From NCBI GenBank assembly GCA_963827585.1, contig CAWHCK010000060.1, positions 186,001-250,000 on the forward strand: 64,000 bases of DNA, read 5' to 3'. Origin of the DNA: VAZQ01 sp963827585 (lineage in GTDB: Bacteria > Pseudomonadota > Alphaproteobacteria > Rhizobiales > Xanthobacteraceae). Positions 47,945 through 57,996 of the stretch are shown piece after piece (within the stretch, counting starts at the first letter, position 1; every line of letters starts with the position of its first letter). The position numbers and the translations under genes are program-made. The notes under the pieces were generated by a model. It saw nothing but the letters and a program-made list of their open reading frames with translations, was not told where the DNA came from and ran no database searches.

Positions 47945-48704
47945 ATGGCGCTCGAAGGCAAGCACGCGTTCGTGACCGGCGGCGGACGCGGCATCGGCCG
48001 CGCGGTCGCCGCCGCGCTCGCCGATGCGGGCGCCAAGGTGACGGTCATGGGCCGCACCGAGGCCTCGCTGCGCGCGGCGGTCGCCGCCGGCGACGCCGCC
48101 GGATGCGCCGTGGCCGACGTCACCGACGTGGTCGAGGTCAAGCGCGAGGTGGCCGCCGCCGAAGCCGCGCGCGGTCCGATCTCGATCCTCGTCAACAATG
48201 CCGGCTCGGTCGAGTCAGGCCCCTTCACCAAAGTTGATCCATCGGTCTTCCGCACGATGTGGAACGTGCACCTGATGGGCGCGGTCTATGCCACCCAGGC
48301 GGTCCTGCCGGGCATGATCGAGCGCGGCTTCGGCCGCATCGTCAACGTGGCCTCCACCGCGGGCCTCAAAGGCTATGCCTATGTCACAGCCTATTGCGCC
48401 GCCAAGCATGCGCTGGTCGGCCTCACGCGCGCGCTCGCGGCCGAGACCGCAACGCGCGGCGTCACCGTCAACGCCGTCTGTCCCGGCTACGCCGATACCG
48501 AGCTCATCCGCGACAGCATCGAGCGGGTGGCCGGAAAGACCGGTCGGCCACGCGCCGACGTGCTCGCCGAATACACGAAGGATGCGCCGATCGGGCGCCT
48601 GATCAAGCCCGAGGAGGTCGCCGCCGCCGTGCTCTACCTGTGCTCGCCGGAAGCCGCCGCGGTCACCGGCACCACGTTCGGCGATCGCGGGAGGCGAGAT
48701 GTGA
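47945..48704 (+). CDS. SDR-family oxidoreductase, probable 3-hydroxyacyl-CoA dehydrogenase (frameshift at the C-terminus)
   Basis: This SDR of about 252 residues has AFVTGGGRGIGRAVAAALA (NAD motif), LVNNAGSV, and VNVASTAGLKGYAYVTAYCA with Ser-Tyr-x-x-x-Lys catalysis (AYCAAKHAL). Removing one G near 48678 restores the usual SDR ending (AIAGGEM) and a stop at 48702-48704. Without the correction the frame runs on into an unrelated repeat. It begins the plus-strand unit that also encodes the MarR regulator and may act in a beta-oxidation-like step. Confidence 0.85.
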
Positions 48705-48957
48705 GCGCGCACGCAGAAGCGAGATTCCGATGCGACCCCCACCCCACCCCTCCCCCTTGCAGGGGGAGGGAGCACGACCGCATTCGCGGCACGCGGAACA
48801 CAGCCCCATTCGCGGCAGGCACAGTGAGACCTTACACGGGAACGCCGCGCCACGCGCTCTTTCCTCCCCCTGAAAGGGGGAGGAATAAGGTGGGGGTCAT
48901 CGCGGTGTGCGGAAAGTGCAGTTTCATGCACACATCCTTCAAACAGGCGGTCACGTG
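48705..48957. repeat. polypyrimidine palindromic repeats before marR
   Basis: CCTCCCCCTTGCAGGGGGAGG (near 48753) and CCTCCCCCTGAAAGGGGGAGG (near 48864) are two hairpins of the same type as at 38740-38940 and 50325-50460. There is no coding signal. Confidence 0.7.
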
Positions 48958-49470
48958 ATGGAAGACCAGGCCATACCGCTCGATGCCGAGACCAAGGTGG
49001 CGGAGCGGCCGCACGACCACAAGGACGAGCTGCGCCTGTGGTTGCGGCTGTTCGCCTGCAAGGAGGTGATCGAGAGCGAGGTGCGCCGGCGCCTGCGCGA
49101 CGCCTTCGACGTCACGCTGCCGCGCTTCGACCTGATGGCGCAGCTCGACCGCGCGCCCAAGCCAATGACCCTGGGCGAGCTCTCGCAGCGCATGATGGTC
49201 TCGAACGGCAACGTCACCGGGCTCGTCGATCGCCTGGTCGAGCAAGGATTGATCAGCCGCCGGCCGTCGCCCAAGGACCGCCGCGCGCAACTCGTGAGCC
49301 TGACCGCGGAGGGACGCCGCTTCTTCCGCGCCATGGCGCGCACCAACGGCGACTGGATCGGGGAGATGTTCGCGGGCCTCTCCGCCGACGACATCGCAAG
49401 CCTGTTGCGGCTCCTCGCCAAGACCAAGGCGTCGGCCCGCAAGGCGATCGGCAACGGAGGCTCGCGATGA
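48958..49470 (+). CDS. MarR-family transcriptional regulator
   Basis: This 170-residue winged-helix regulator has PRFDLMAQLDRAPKPMTLGE, then SQRMMVSNGNVTGLVDRLVE (recognition helix) and the wing GLISRRPSPKDRRAQLVSLT. ATG at 48958, or GTG one codon earlier. It overlaps the enoyl-CoA hydratase start by 4 bases (ATGA). It probably represses the divergent unit via the TTTA-N4-TAAA sites and is released by an aryl-CoA, as BadR/CouR-type relatives are. Confidence 0.92.
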   Translation: MEDQAIPLDAETKVAERPHDHKDELRLWLRLFACKEVIESEVRRRLRDAFDVTLPRFDLMAQLDRAPKPMTLGELSQRMMVSNGNVTGLVDRLVEQGLISRRPSPKDRRAQLVSLTAEGRRFFRAMARTNGDWIGEMFAGLSADDIASLLRLLAKTKASARKAIGNGGSR

Positions 49471-50302
49471 GCGCGGCCAATCCGGTCACCTTGCCGCTCG
49501 CCGGCTACAAGGCGCGCCACGTCCGCCTCGCGGTCGACGGCAAGGTCGCGACCATCACGCTCGACCGGCCCGACAAGAAGAATCCGCTCACCTTCGACAG
49601 CTACGCCGAGATCGTCGACCTGTTCCGCGCTGCGGCGAAGGAGAAGGCCGTCAAGGCGTTCGTCATCACCGGGCGCGGGCGGCAACTTCTGCTCGGGCGG
49701 CGACGTGTTCGAAATCATCAAGCCGCTCACCGAGATGGCGGCCGCGGAGCTGCTCGATTTCACCCGCATGACCGGCGAGGTGGTCAAGTCGATGCGCGCC
49801 TGTCCGCAGCCGATCATCGCCGCGATCGACGGCGTGTGCGCGGGCGCGGGCGCGATCCTCGCCATGGCCTCCGACCTGCGCATCGGAACCCCGGCGGCCA
49901 AGGTTGCGTTTCTCTTCAACCGCGTGGGGCTCGCCGGCTGCGACATGGGCGCCTGCGCGATCCTGCCGCGCATCATCGGCCAGGGCCGCGCCGCCGAACT
50001 CCTCTATACTGGCCGCGTGCTCGGCGGCGAGGAGGCCGAACGCTGGGGCTTCTTCAACCGGCTCGCCGCGCCCGACACGGTGCTGGTGCAGGCGCAGCAA
50101 CTGGCCGCGGAGCTCGCCGCCGGGCCCGACGTTCGCCAATGCCATGACCAAGCGCATGCTGGAAATGGAATGGGCGATGTCGGTCGACGCCGCGATCGAG
50201 GCCGAGGCGGTGGCGCAGGCATTCTGCATGGAGAGCGAGGACTTCGCGCGCGCGTTCCGCGCCTTCGCCGCCAAGCAGAAGCCGGTCTTCGAGGGCAATT
50301 GA
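49467..50302 (+). CDS. enoyl-CoA hydratase/isomerase family protein (two frameshifts)
   Basis: This crotonase-fold enzyme has about 277 residues in three frames. Part 1: VRLAVDGKVATITLDRPDKK. Part 2: AAIDGVCAGAGAILAMASDL (oxyanion hole) and FLFNRVGLAGCDMGACAILP. Part 3: ANAMTKRMLEMEWAMSVDAA to QKPVFEGN. Joins near 49680 (one G extra, restoring GNFCSGGDVFE) and near 50130 (one G extra before ACGTTC). ATG overlaps the marR stop. It probably hydrates an unsaturated ring or side-chain acyl-CoA in the cluster's pathway. Confidence 0.88.
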
Positions 50303-50472
50303 GATGGTGGGCGACACAGCACGCGCTCTCCGTCACCTCCCCCTGAAGGGGGAGGTCGGCGCACGAAGTGCGCGGGGTGGGGGTCGTACCGCCGTATGAT
50401 CTCCTCCCGGCGAGCTGCGCTCGCCGACCTCCCCTTTTCAAGGGGAGGTAAGCGGAGCGCGGGGAGAGGTCT
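50303..50472. repeat. polypurine/polypyrimidine palindromic repeats
   Basis: CACCTCCCCCTGAAGGGGGAGGTC (50327-50350) and ACCTCCCCTTTTCAAGGGGAGGT (near 50427-50450) form hairpins of the same family as in the marR upstream region. No coding signal. Confidence 0.75.
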
Positions 50473-51663
50473 ATGAGCCTCGACGAGACGCTGAGCTGGC
50501 CCTTTTTCGACGACGGCCATCGCCGCTTCGCCGCGGCGCTCGCGCGCTTCGCCGATGCCACGCTGCCGGGATTGCCGCACGACGATGTCGACGCGGCCTG
50601 CCGCGCGCGCGTGAAGGCACTCGGCGAGGCGGGCTTCCTCAAGGCGGTGGTGCCGGCCGAGCACGGCGGGCTTCATCCGCGGCTCGACGTGCGCACGCTG
50701 TGCCTGGCGCGGGAGATCCTGGCGTTCCGCGACGGCCTGGCGGACTTTTCCTTTGCCATGCAGGGCCTGGGGACCGGCTCGATCTCGCTGTTCGGATCGG
50801 CGGAGCTCAAGGCGCGCTACCTGCCGCCGGTGCGCGACGGCCGCGCCATCGCTGCCTTCGCGCTGTCGGAGCCGGAAGCGGGCTCCGACGTCGCGGCGCT
50901 GGCGGCGACGGCGACGCCCGACGGGCCCGCGCACGTCCGCATCGACGGCAGCAAGACCTGGATCTCGAACGGCGGCATTGCCGATCACTACGTCGTTTTC
51001 GTGCGCACCGGCGAAGGCGCCGGCGCCAAGGGGCTCTCGGCCTTCGTGGTCGATGCCGACACCCCTGGACTGAGCGTGAGCGAGCGCATCGAGGTGATCG
51101 CGCCCCACCCGCTCGCCACCTTGCGCTTCGAGGGCGTGCGCGTGCCGCTCGGCAACCGCCTGGGCCAGCCGGGCGAAGGCTTCAAGGTCGCGATGGCGAC
51201 GCTCGATATCTTCCGGTCGACCGTCGGCGCCGCCGCGCTCGGCTTCGCGCGGCGCGCCCTGCACGAGACCGTCGAGCGCGCCGCCACCCGCAAGCTGTTC
51301 GGCGCGCCGCTCTCCGAGCTGCAGATGACGCAGGCGACGATCGCCGACAGCGCGAGCGAGGTCGACGCCTCCGCGCTGCTGGTCTATCGCGCCGCCTGGA
51401 CCAAGGACCAGGGCGCCGCCCGCGTCACCCGCGAGGCGGCGATGGCGAAAATGTTCGCGACCGAGGCGGCGCAGCGCGTCATCGATCGCGCGGTGCAGCT
51501 CCATGGCGGTCTCGGCATCACCAAGGGCGTCAAGGTCGAGGAGCTCTACCGGGAGATCCGGGCGCTGCGAATCTACGAAGGCGCGACCGAGGTGCAGAAG
51601 GTCGTCATCGCCCGCGAGCTGTTGAAGAGCCGGCCGGACAAGCCGGCGCTCGCGGCGGAATAG
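50473..51663 (+). CDS. acyl-CoA dehydrogenase family protein
   Basis: This is an intact 396-residue flavoenzyme. It has FALSEPEAGSDVAALAATAT and DGSKTWISNGGIADHYVVFV (FAD/substrate), DIFRSTVGAAALGFARRAL, RKLFGAPLSELQMTQATIAD and the C-terminal LHGGLGITKGVKVEELYREI then RALRIYEGATEVQKVVIARE with the Glu position of the base. The start ATG 50473 follows GGGGAGAGG. In the anthranilate-CoA pathway such enzymes act on ring-derived acyl-CoAs. Substrate is inferred from context. Confidence 0.92.
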   Translation: MSLDETLSWPFFDDGHRRFAAALARFADATLPGLPHDDVDAACRARVKALGEAGFLKAVVPAEHGGLHPRLDVRTLCLAREILAFRDGLADFSFAMQGLGTGSISLFGSAELKARYLPPVRDGRAIAAFALSEPEAGSDVAALAATATPDGPAHVRIDGSKTWISNGGIADHYVVFVRTGEGAGAKGLSAFVVDADTPGLSVSERIEVIAPHPLATLRFEGVRVPLGNRLGQPGEGFKVAMATLDIFRSTVGAAALGFARRALHETVERAATRKLFGAPLSELQMTQATIADSASEVDASALLVYRAAWTKDQGAARVTREAAMAKMFATEAAQRVIDRAVQLHGGLGITKGVKVEELYREIRALRIYEGATEVQKVVIARELLKSRPDKPALAAE

Positions 51664-51699
51664 CATGACCGGAGACGCAGGCAAATGGATTTAGCTCGC

Positions 51700-51830
51700 T
51701 GCCTTGCACCAATGCGTCACCCGCGGACCTGACCCGCGGGTCCGTCTTCCTTCGCAAAAGATCTTCCGCGAAAAGGATGGATTGCCGGGTCAAGCCCGGC
51801 GATGACGGGTCATGAGAGACGGTGCGAAGC
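51700..51830. repeat. dispersed palindrome before the aryl-CoA ligase
   Basis: TGACCCGCGGGTCC hairpin, and GGATTGCCGGGTCAAGCCCGGC, a widespread alphaproteobacterial intergenic repeat. No coding signal. Confidence 0.65.
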
Positions 51831-51902
51831 TTGGCGCAAGAGCCTATGAGGAGTTGCGGGGCGCGTTGGTCGTATGATGGATTTTGGCGAGGAGCGACAG
51901 CC

Positions 51903-53549
51903 ATGACCCCGTCGGCGCATCTCGACACCTTCGCGCGCGACAACCTGCCCCCGCGCGCGCAATGGCCGGATTTTTTGTTCGCCCTGCCGGAGCTCAACTA
52001 TCCCGAACGGATGAATTGCGTGGTCGACCTGCTCGACCGCTGGCTCGCCGCGGGGCACGGCGAGCGGCCGTGCCTGATCTCGCCGGCCGAAACCCTCACC
52101 TACGCGCAGCTGGCCGAGCGGGTGAACCGCATCGCCAATGCGCTCACCCGCGACCTCGGCGTCGTGCCCGGCCATCGCGTGCTGTTGCGCGGGCCCAACA
52201 GCCCGATGATGGTGGCGGCCTATCTCGCCGTCATCAAGGCCGGCGGCGTGGTGGTGGCGACCATGCCGCTCCTGCGCGCCAAGGAGATCGCCTACCCGAT
52301 CGCGAAGGCGAAAATCCGCCTCGCGCTCTGCGATCATCGCTTGGCGGACGAGATGGAGAAGGCAAAGGCGCAAGCGGGCGACCTCGAGCGCATCGTCTAT
52401 TGGGGCGGCGGCACGCCCGACGCGCTCGAAGCGCGCATCGCCAAGCCCGGCTACGAGAGCTTCCAGGCATGCGACACCGCGAGCGACGACGTCTGCCTCA
52501 TCGGTTTCACTTCGGGCACGACCGGCGAGCCGAAGGGGACCATGCATTTCCACCGCGACGTGCTCGCGACCTGCGACAGCTACGGCCGCCACGTGTTGCG
52601 CGCCGACGCGACCGACCGCTTCATCGGCTCGCCGCCGCTCGCCTTCACGTTCGGGCTCGGCGGGCTCGTCCTGTTTCCGCTGCGCGTCGGCGCCGCGACC
52701 GTGCTGCTCGAAAAGGTGAGCCCCGACGATCTGCTGCCCGCCATCGCCAAGCTCGGCGCCACCATCTGCTTCACGGCGCCGACCGCCTATCGCGCGATGC
52801 TGGGAAAGCTCGGGGCGCACGACATCTCCTCGCTGCGCAAATGCGTCTCCGCCGGCGAGGCCCTGCCCAAGGCCACCTTCGACGCCTGGCAGGCCGCGAC
52901 CGGCATCAAGATCCTCGACGGCATCGGCGCCACCGAGATGCTGCACATCTTCATCGGCTCGCCCGAAGGCGAGGTCCGGCCGGGCGCGACCGGCAGGCCG
53001 GTGCCGGGCTACGAGGCGCGCGTGGTCGACGCCGACGGCAACGAGGTTCTCCCCAACACCGTCGGCCGCCTCGCCGTGCGCGGGCCGACCGGATGCCGCT
53101 ATCTCGCCGACCCGCGCCAGCGGCAATACGTGCAAGACGGCTGGAACATCACCGGCGACACCTATCTCATGGATGCCGACGGCTATTTCTGGTACCAGGC
53201 GCGCTCCGACGACATGATCGTTTCGGCCGGCTACAACATCGCCGGGCCCGAGGTGGAAGCGGCGCTGCTCGCGCATCCCGCGGTCGCGGAATGCGGCGTG
53301 GTCGGCGCGCCCGACGAGGAGCGCGGCCAGATCGTCAAAGCCTATGTCGTGCTGCGGCCCGGCCATACCGGCGACGCGGCCGCGACCAAGCTCCTGCAGG
53401 ACCACGTCAAGGCGACGATCGCGCCCTACAAATATCCCCGCACCATCGAATACGTCACGGCGCTGCCGCGCACCCAGACCGGCAAGCTGCAACGCTTCGA
53501 GCTGCGCCGCATGGCATCCGACGATACCTCGCGCAAGCTCGCGTCGTAG
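51903..53549 (+). CDS. abmG: aryl-CoA ligase, 2-aminobenzoate-CoA ligase-like
   Basis: This is an intact 548-residue benzoate-CoA-ligase-family enzyme. It has IGFTSGTTGEPKGTMHFHRD (phosphate loop), KILDGIGATEMLHIFIGS, DGWNITGDTYLMDADGYFWY, AGYNIAGPEVEAALLAHPAV and the catalytic Lys in RTQTGKLQRFELRR. It starts at ATG 51903 with GAGGAG nearby. Activates an aromatic acid to its CoA thioester; context (two-domain aryl-CoA monooxygenase, RidA) points to 2-aminobenzoate. Benzoate or salicylate cannot be excluded. Confidence 0.88.
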   Translation: MTPSAHLDTFARDNLPPRAQWPDFLFALPELNYPERMNCVVDLLDRWLAAGHGERPCLISPAETLTYAQLAERVNRIANALTRDLGVVPGHRVLLRGPNSPMMVAAYLAVIKAGGVVVATMPLLRAKEIAYPIAKAKIRLALCDHRLADEMEKAKAQAGDLERIVYWGGGTPDALEARIAKPGYESFQACDTASDDVCLIGFTSGTTGEPKGTMHFHRDVLATCDSYGRHVLRADATDRFIGSPPLAFTFGLGGLVLFPLRVGAATVLLEKVSPDDLLPAIAKLGATICFTAPTAYRAMLGKLGAHDISSLRKCVSAGEALPKATFDAWQAATGIKILDGIGATEMLHIFIGSPEGEVRPGATGRPVPGYEARVVDADGNEVLPNTVGRLAVRGPTGCRYLADPRQRQYVQDGWNITGDTYLMDADGYFWYQARSDDMIVSAGYNIAGPEVEAALLAHPAVAECGVVGAPDEERGQIVKAYVVLRPGHTGDAAATKLLQDHVKATIAPYKYPRTIEYVTALPRTQTGKLQRFELRRMASDDTSRKLAS

Positions 53550-53565
53550 TTATCATGGCACGCGT

Positions 53566-53656
53566 AGCCCGGATGGAGCCTTAAGCGCGTTCACGCGCTA
53601 TGGCGAAATCCGGGTGAAGCGGCCCCGCATTGCGCTTCGCTCCATGCGGGCTACGA
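53566..53656. repeat. dispersed palindrome (TAGCCCGGATGGAGC family)
   Basis: GTAGCCCGGATGGAGC at the left and GCTCCATGCGGGCTACG at the right enclose TTAAGCGCGTTCACGCGC. Another copy of the family lies at 34567-34650. Confidence 0.75.
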
Positions 53657-53689
53657 ATTTCGAGCGGGGGAAGAACCGAGGAGAAAGCA

Positions 53690-54120
53690 GTGACCGAAGC
53701 TCGATTCGCACACGACCCAAAGGTCCGGCCAACACCGTGCTGCAGCCCGCGGGCTGGCCGCGGCCGAAGGGCTTCGCCAACGGCATTCGCGCGCGCGGCG
53801 AGATGGTGTTCGTCGGCGGCATGATCGGCCAGGACAGCGCGGGCCGCTTCGCCGAAGGCTTCGTGGCGCAGATGAAGGTCGCGCTCGAGAACATCGCCGC
53901 GGTGCTGGCGGAAGCGGGCGCGTCGCCCGAGCATATCGTGCGGCTGACCTGGTATGTCCGCGACATCGATGAATATCTCGCCGACCTGCCCGCGCTCGGC
54001 GCCGCCTATCGCGAGGTGATGGGCCGGCATTTTCCCGCCATGGCCGTGGTCGAGGTCACTCGCCTGGTCGAGCCGCAGGCGCGCCTGGAGATCGAGGCGA
54101 CCGCGGTGCTGCCTGACTGA
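53690..54120 (+). CDS. RidA-family enamine/imine deaminase (frameshifted)
   Basis: This RidA-family protein of about 143 residues has FANGIRARGEMVFVGGMIGQ, VALENIAAVLAEAGASPEHI, VRLTWYVRDIDEYLA and FPAMAVVEVTRLVEPQARLE with the conserved Arg and Glu positions. GTG at 53690 follows GAGGAG. One base is missing near 53722 (GACCCAAAG should hold one more C), restoring DPKGPANTVLQPAGWPRPK. In the anthranilate-CoA pathway, RidA-like proteins are encoded in the cluster and may hydrolyse an enamine to ketone and ammonia. Confidence 0.88.
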
Positions 54121-56471
54121 GGAGCGCCGACCAGACCCTTTGCGGCGTCATCGGCAAATCCAGATGCGAGATGCCGCGGCTCGCCAAGGCATCGAGCACG
54201 GCGTTGACGGCCGACGGCAGCGAGCCGGCGACGCCGGATTCGCCCGCGCCCTTTGCGCCGAGCGGGTTGGTCGTACAGGGAACGACGTGATGGTGCACGG
54301 ACAGCGCCGGAACGTCGGCCGCGCGCGGCATGAAGTAGTCCATGAACGATGCCGTCAGGAGCTGCCCGTCCGCCCCGTAGAGCACCTGCTCGCCCAACAC
54401 CTGCCCGAGCCCCTGGGCGACGCCGCCGTGGATCTGTCCCTCCACGATCGTCTCGTGCACGACATTCCCCACATCGTCGACCGCCGTGTAGCCGACCACG
54501 GCGACCATCTCCGGTCTCCGGATCGATCTCCACCTCGCAGACGTGGCAGCCGTTCGGAAAGCTCATCTGCGGCGAGACGAACTTGGCGACGTTGTCGAGG
54601 CCGCCCGAAAGGTCGTCCGGCATGTTCGTCTCGCGCATGCGCCGCGCCAATTCGAGGATTGAAATGGCGCGATCGGTCCCGGCAACCCGGAACGTGCCGT
54701 CGGCGAACTCGACGTCGCCGGGGTCGACCTCGAACAGATGCGCCGTCGCGCGCCGGCCTTTCTCGATGGCGTGATCGCAGGCGAGCGTGGTGGCGCTGCC
54801 CGCCATCATGATCGAGCGCGAGGCGACGCTCGGCGTGCCGGCGGGCACCTCGTCGCTGTCGCCTTGCACGAGCCTGACGTCGCTTTCGGCGATGCCGAGC
54901 CGCTTCGCCACCAGCGGCACGAAGGTGGACAGATGTCCCTGCCCCATCGGCTGCGCGCCGGTGCGCAGCGCCACCTTGCCGTCCGGCTCGAACCGCAGGT
55001 CGACGCTCTCGTCCAGAATGCCGCCGGCGACTTCGAGAAAACAGCCGATGCCGATGCCGCGCAGCCTCTTCGCCTTCTGCGACGCCTGCGCCGCGCCTTG
55101 AAGCCGTTCCAGTCCGCCAGCGCCAGCGCGCGGTCGAGAATCGTGCGGAAGTCGCCGCTGTCATAGATCGGGCCGTTGGGCGCCGCGTACGGCATGGCCG
55201 AGCTCGCGACCATGTTGCGGCGGCGGAGCACGGCGCGATCGATGTTCATCGCACGCGCCGCCTGATCGATCAGCCGCTCGATCAGATAGATCGCCTCCGG
55301 CCGTCCGGCGCCGCGATAGGGCCCGAGCGGGGCGGCGTTGGTGAGCACCATCTTCACGCCGATATGGATGGCCGGAATGACATAGACGCTCGACAGGCAG
55401 TTCTTGGTGTTCATGGTCGAGAAGATGGCGGCGAACGTCGAGGTGTAGGCGCCGAGCCCGACGCAGGTGCGAACGCGCAGGCCGAGAAACTTGCCGCGAC
55501 CGTCGAGCGCAAGCTCACCCTCGAGCTCGCCGTCGCGGCCGTGGGTGTCGGTGAGAAAACTCTCCAGCCGGGTCGCGCACCATTTCACCGGCCGTCCGAC
55601 CCGTCGCGCCGCGAACATCAGGGCGGCATATTCGGAATAGGCCTGCACCTTCATGCCGAAGCCGCCGCCCACGTCATGGGTGACGATGCGAATTTGGTTC
55701 GCCGGTATCTTGAACACGCCTTCGGCCAGGAGCTTGCGCACCACGGCAACGCCCTGGGTCGGCGCCATCAGCGTGTATCGCCCTGACTGCGCGTCGAAAC
55801 TCGCGATGGCGGCGCGCGGCTCCATCGCGCTTGGAGCGAGCCGGGTATCCGCGAGCTTCACGCGCTCCACATGCGCGGCCCGGCTGAAAGCCGCATCGAC
55901 CGCCGCGCGATCGCCGTCCTCCCAGTCGAGCGCGATGTTGCCGGGCGCGTCCGGCCAGATCGCCGGCGCGTCCGGCGCCATCGCGCGCCCCACGTCGGAG
56001 GCGGCAGGCAGCTGATCGAGCTCGACATCGACCATTTCGGCCGCGTCCAGCGCCTGATCGGCGGTCTCCGCGATCACGATCGCGATCGCTTCCCCGACAT
56101 AGCGGACACGGTCCGCCGCCAGCACCGGCATGCGGGCCTGATACATCGGCTTGCCGTCGCGCCCGTTGAACGAGGCGACCGGAGGAATGCCGCCGATGTT
56201 CTCGGCCGCGAGATCGCGGCCCGTGATCACGGCGAGAACACCCGGCATCGCGGCAGCCGATGCAACCTCCACCTTACGGATCGTTGCGTGCGCAACGGAG
56301 GCGCGCACGAACGCGGCGCAAGCCTGCCCGGGCAGGTCGATGTCATCGGTGAATTTGCCGGCGCCGGTGACAAGCGGAGCATCCTCGCTGCGGATCGCGC
56401 CTGCGGCCGCTGCCGAAGCGAAGGCCGGACGCGCGTGTGTTGCGTTTCGATGGGATCCGTTGCGCCTTCAT
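54056..56471 (-). CDS. xanthine dehydrogenase-family molybdopterin subunit (several frameshifts)
   Basis: This is a form-II large subunit of about 800 residues. ATG at 56471 leads to RFGSGR; after a shift near 56400 the frame gives RSEDAPLVTGAGKFTDDIDL. Main body: THDVGGGFGMKVQAYSEYAA, GPYRGAGRPEAIYLIERL. After shifts near 55100 and 54515 come QPMGQGHLSTFVPLVAKRLG and PLGAKGAGESGVAGSLPSAV with the catalytic Glu. No small or medium subunits adjoin it. Its 3' end overlaps the convergent RidA gene by about 65 bases on the opposite strand; the last ~20 residues are not family-like, so the true stop may be earlier. Confidence 0.82.
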
Positions 56472-56661
56472 GCCGGATCTTTGTTCGGTCCCGTCCATCG
56501 ACACAGCGCTCGCCGCGGCAGTTTCGTGCCATCGCAGCCCGGCCGTTTCGGCTGGGGCACTCTGTATGAAAGCCTGAACTCGTGCTAGCTTCAATCCAAC
56601 CTTGCATCGCCACGGCCATGGCGAATGCGGGAGACGACCAAAGATGGCCTTTGGGAGGATT
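56472..56661. other. divergent intergenic region, hydroxylase and ABC receptor
   Basis: This short region should hold promoters for both divergent genes. GGGAGGA precedes the receptor ATG. No operator or repeat was recognised. Confidence 0.4.
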
Positions 56662-57905
56662 CATGATCACCGCAACTCTGCGTCGGAATTTCATTCGCGC
56701 AGCCGGCGCATCGCTCATCGCTGCGGCGCTCGGGACGGCATCGGCCCATGCGCAAAGCGGATCGATCAAGATCGGTCTGCTGGTGCCGCTCACCGGCCCA
56801 TTGGCGACGCCGGGCATCGACATGGTCGACGGCTTCAAGCTGTTCTGGGAGCAGGTGAACCACCAGGCCGGCGGCCGCAAGGTCGAGTATGTGATTGCCG
56901 ACACGACCTGCAATCCCGACCAGGCGATCACGCAGGCGCGCCGCCTCGTCCATCAGGAGAAAGTGCATCTCATGATCGGACCGCTGTGCGGACACGAGGG
57001 CCCCGCGGTCGCGCAGGTCAGCAAGGAAACCGGCGTTCCGCTGGTCATGGATACCGCGGGCGCGGACAACGTCACGAAGTGGGATCGCACGCCGACGGTG
57101 GTGCGAACCGCGGTGTCCGCGAGCCAGATCGGTCACCCGTTCGGCGACTACCTGTACAAGGAGCTGGGCGCGCGCAACGTCACCTTCATCGGCCAGGACT
57201 ACACCTGGGGACACGAAGTGACCCTCGGGGCGGTCGAAACCTACAAGCAGGCCGGCGGCAAGGTGGCGAAGATCATCTGGAACCCGATCGGCACGAAGGA
57301 CTACGGCCCGACCGTGGCGTCGATCGCGCCGGGCTCCGACGCCGTGGTCGCGGTTGTCGTCGGCGCCGACCGCGTGCGGCTGTTCGAAGCCTGGTTCGGC
57401 TTCGGCATGGACAAGAAGTTCAAGATCTACGGCGCCTACTGGATGCATCAGGACGTGCTGCCGCAGATGGACGACCGCGCCATCGGCATGATCGGCAACT
57501 CCCTGCATTACGCCGCCGGCCTCGACACGCCGGAGAACAAGGCGTTCGTCGATGCCTTCGCGAAGAAGCACAAGCGGCTGCCGTCGTGGTTCTCCGAGTC
57601 GGCCTACACGGCGAGCCTGTGGACCCGCACGGCGATCGAGCAGATCAAGGGGAACGTGGAGGACCGCACCGCGTTCCTCGCCGCGATGCGCAGCTCGACC
57701 GTCAAGGCCCCGCGCGGGACTCTGAAGCTCGACGAATACGACAACCCGATCCAGAACGTGTACATCACGCAAAATCCAGAAGATCAATCATCCGGCGGTC
57801 GGCCAGGTGCTGACCAACGTCCCGTTCAAGACCTACGAGAACGTCTCGCAGTTCTGGACCTGGACGCCGGAGGAGTTTCTCAAGCGCGGGCCGTACAACC
57901 GCTGA
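56662..57905 (+). CDS. LivJ-type ABC transporter periplasmic receptor (frameshifted)
   Basis: This 414-residue receptor has a signal peptide (FIRAAGASLIAAALGTASAH) then SIKIGLLVPLTGPLATPGID, VEYVIADTTCNPDQAITQAR, IGPLCGHEGPAVAQVS, NVTFIGQDYTWGHEVTLGAV and AYWMHQDVLPQMDDR. Near 57772 one extra A in CAAAATCC breaks the frame; correction gives INHPAVGQVLTNVPFKTYEN and a stop at 57903. ATG follows GGGAGGA. It heads an operon with two permeases and two ATPases, an importer for amino acids, amides or aromatic acids. Confidence 0.9.
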
Positions 57906-57996
57906 CGCTGCTACTTCGCAAGTCCCCGGCGGCGCCGATGGCGCCGTCGGCGGCAAGGCGGCATCGCGCGGCCGCCAACGAGATCCCGGCATTCTC

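Noticed and set aside
48740..48900. CRISPR-like repeated palindromes
   Set aside because: Repeats are few, unequal in spacing and present in many intergenic regions; no cas genes are in the window.
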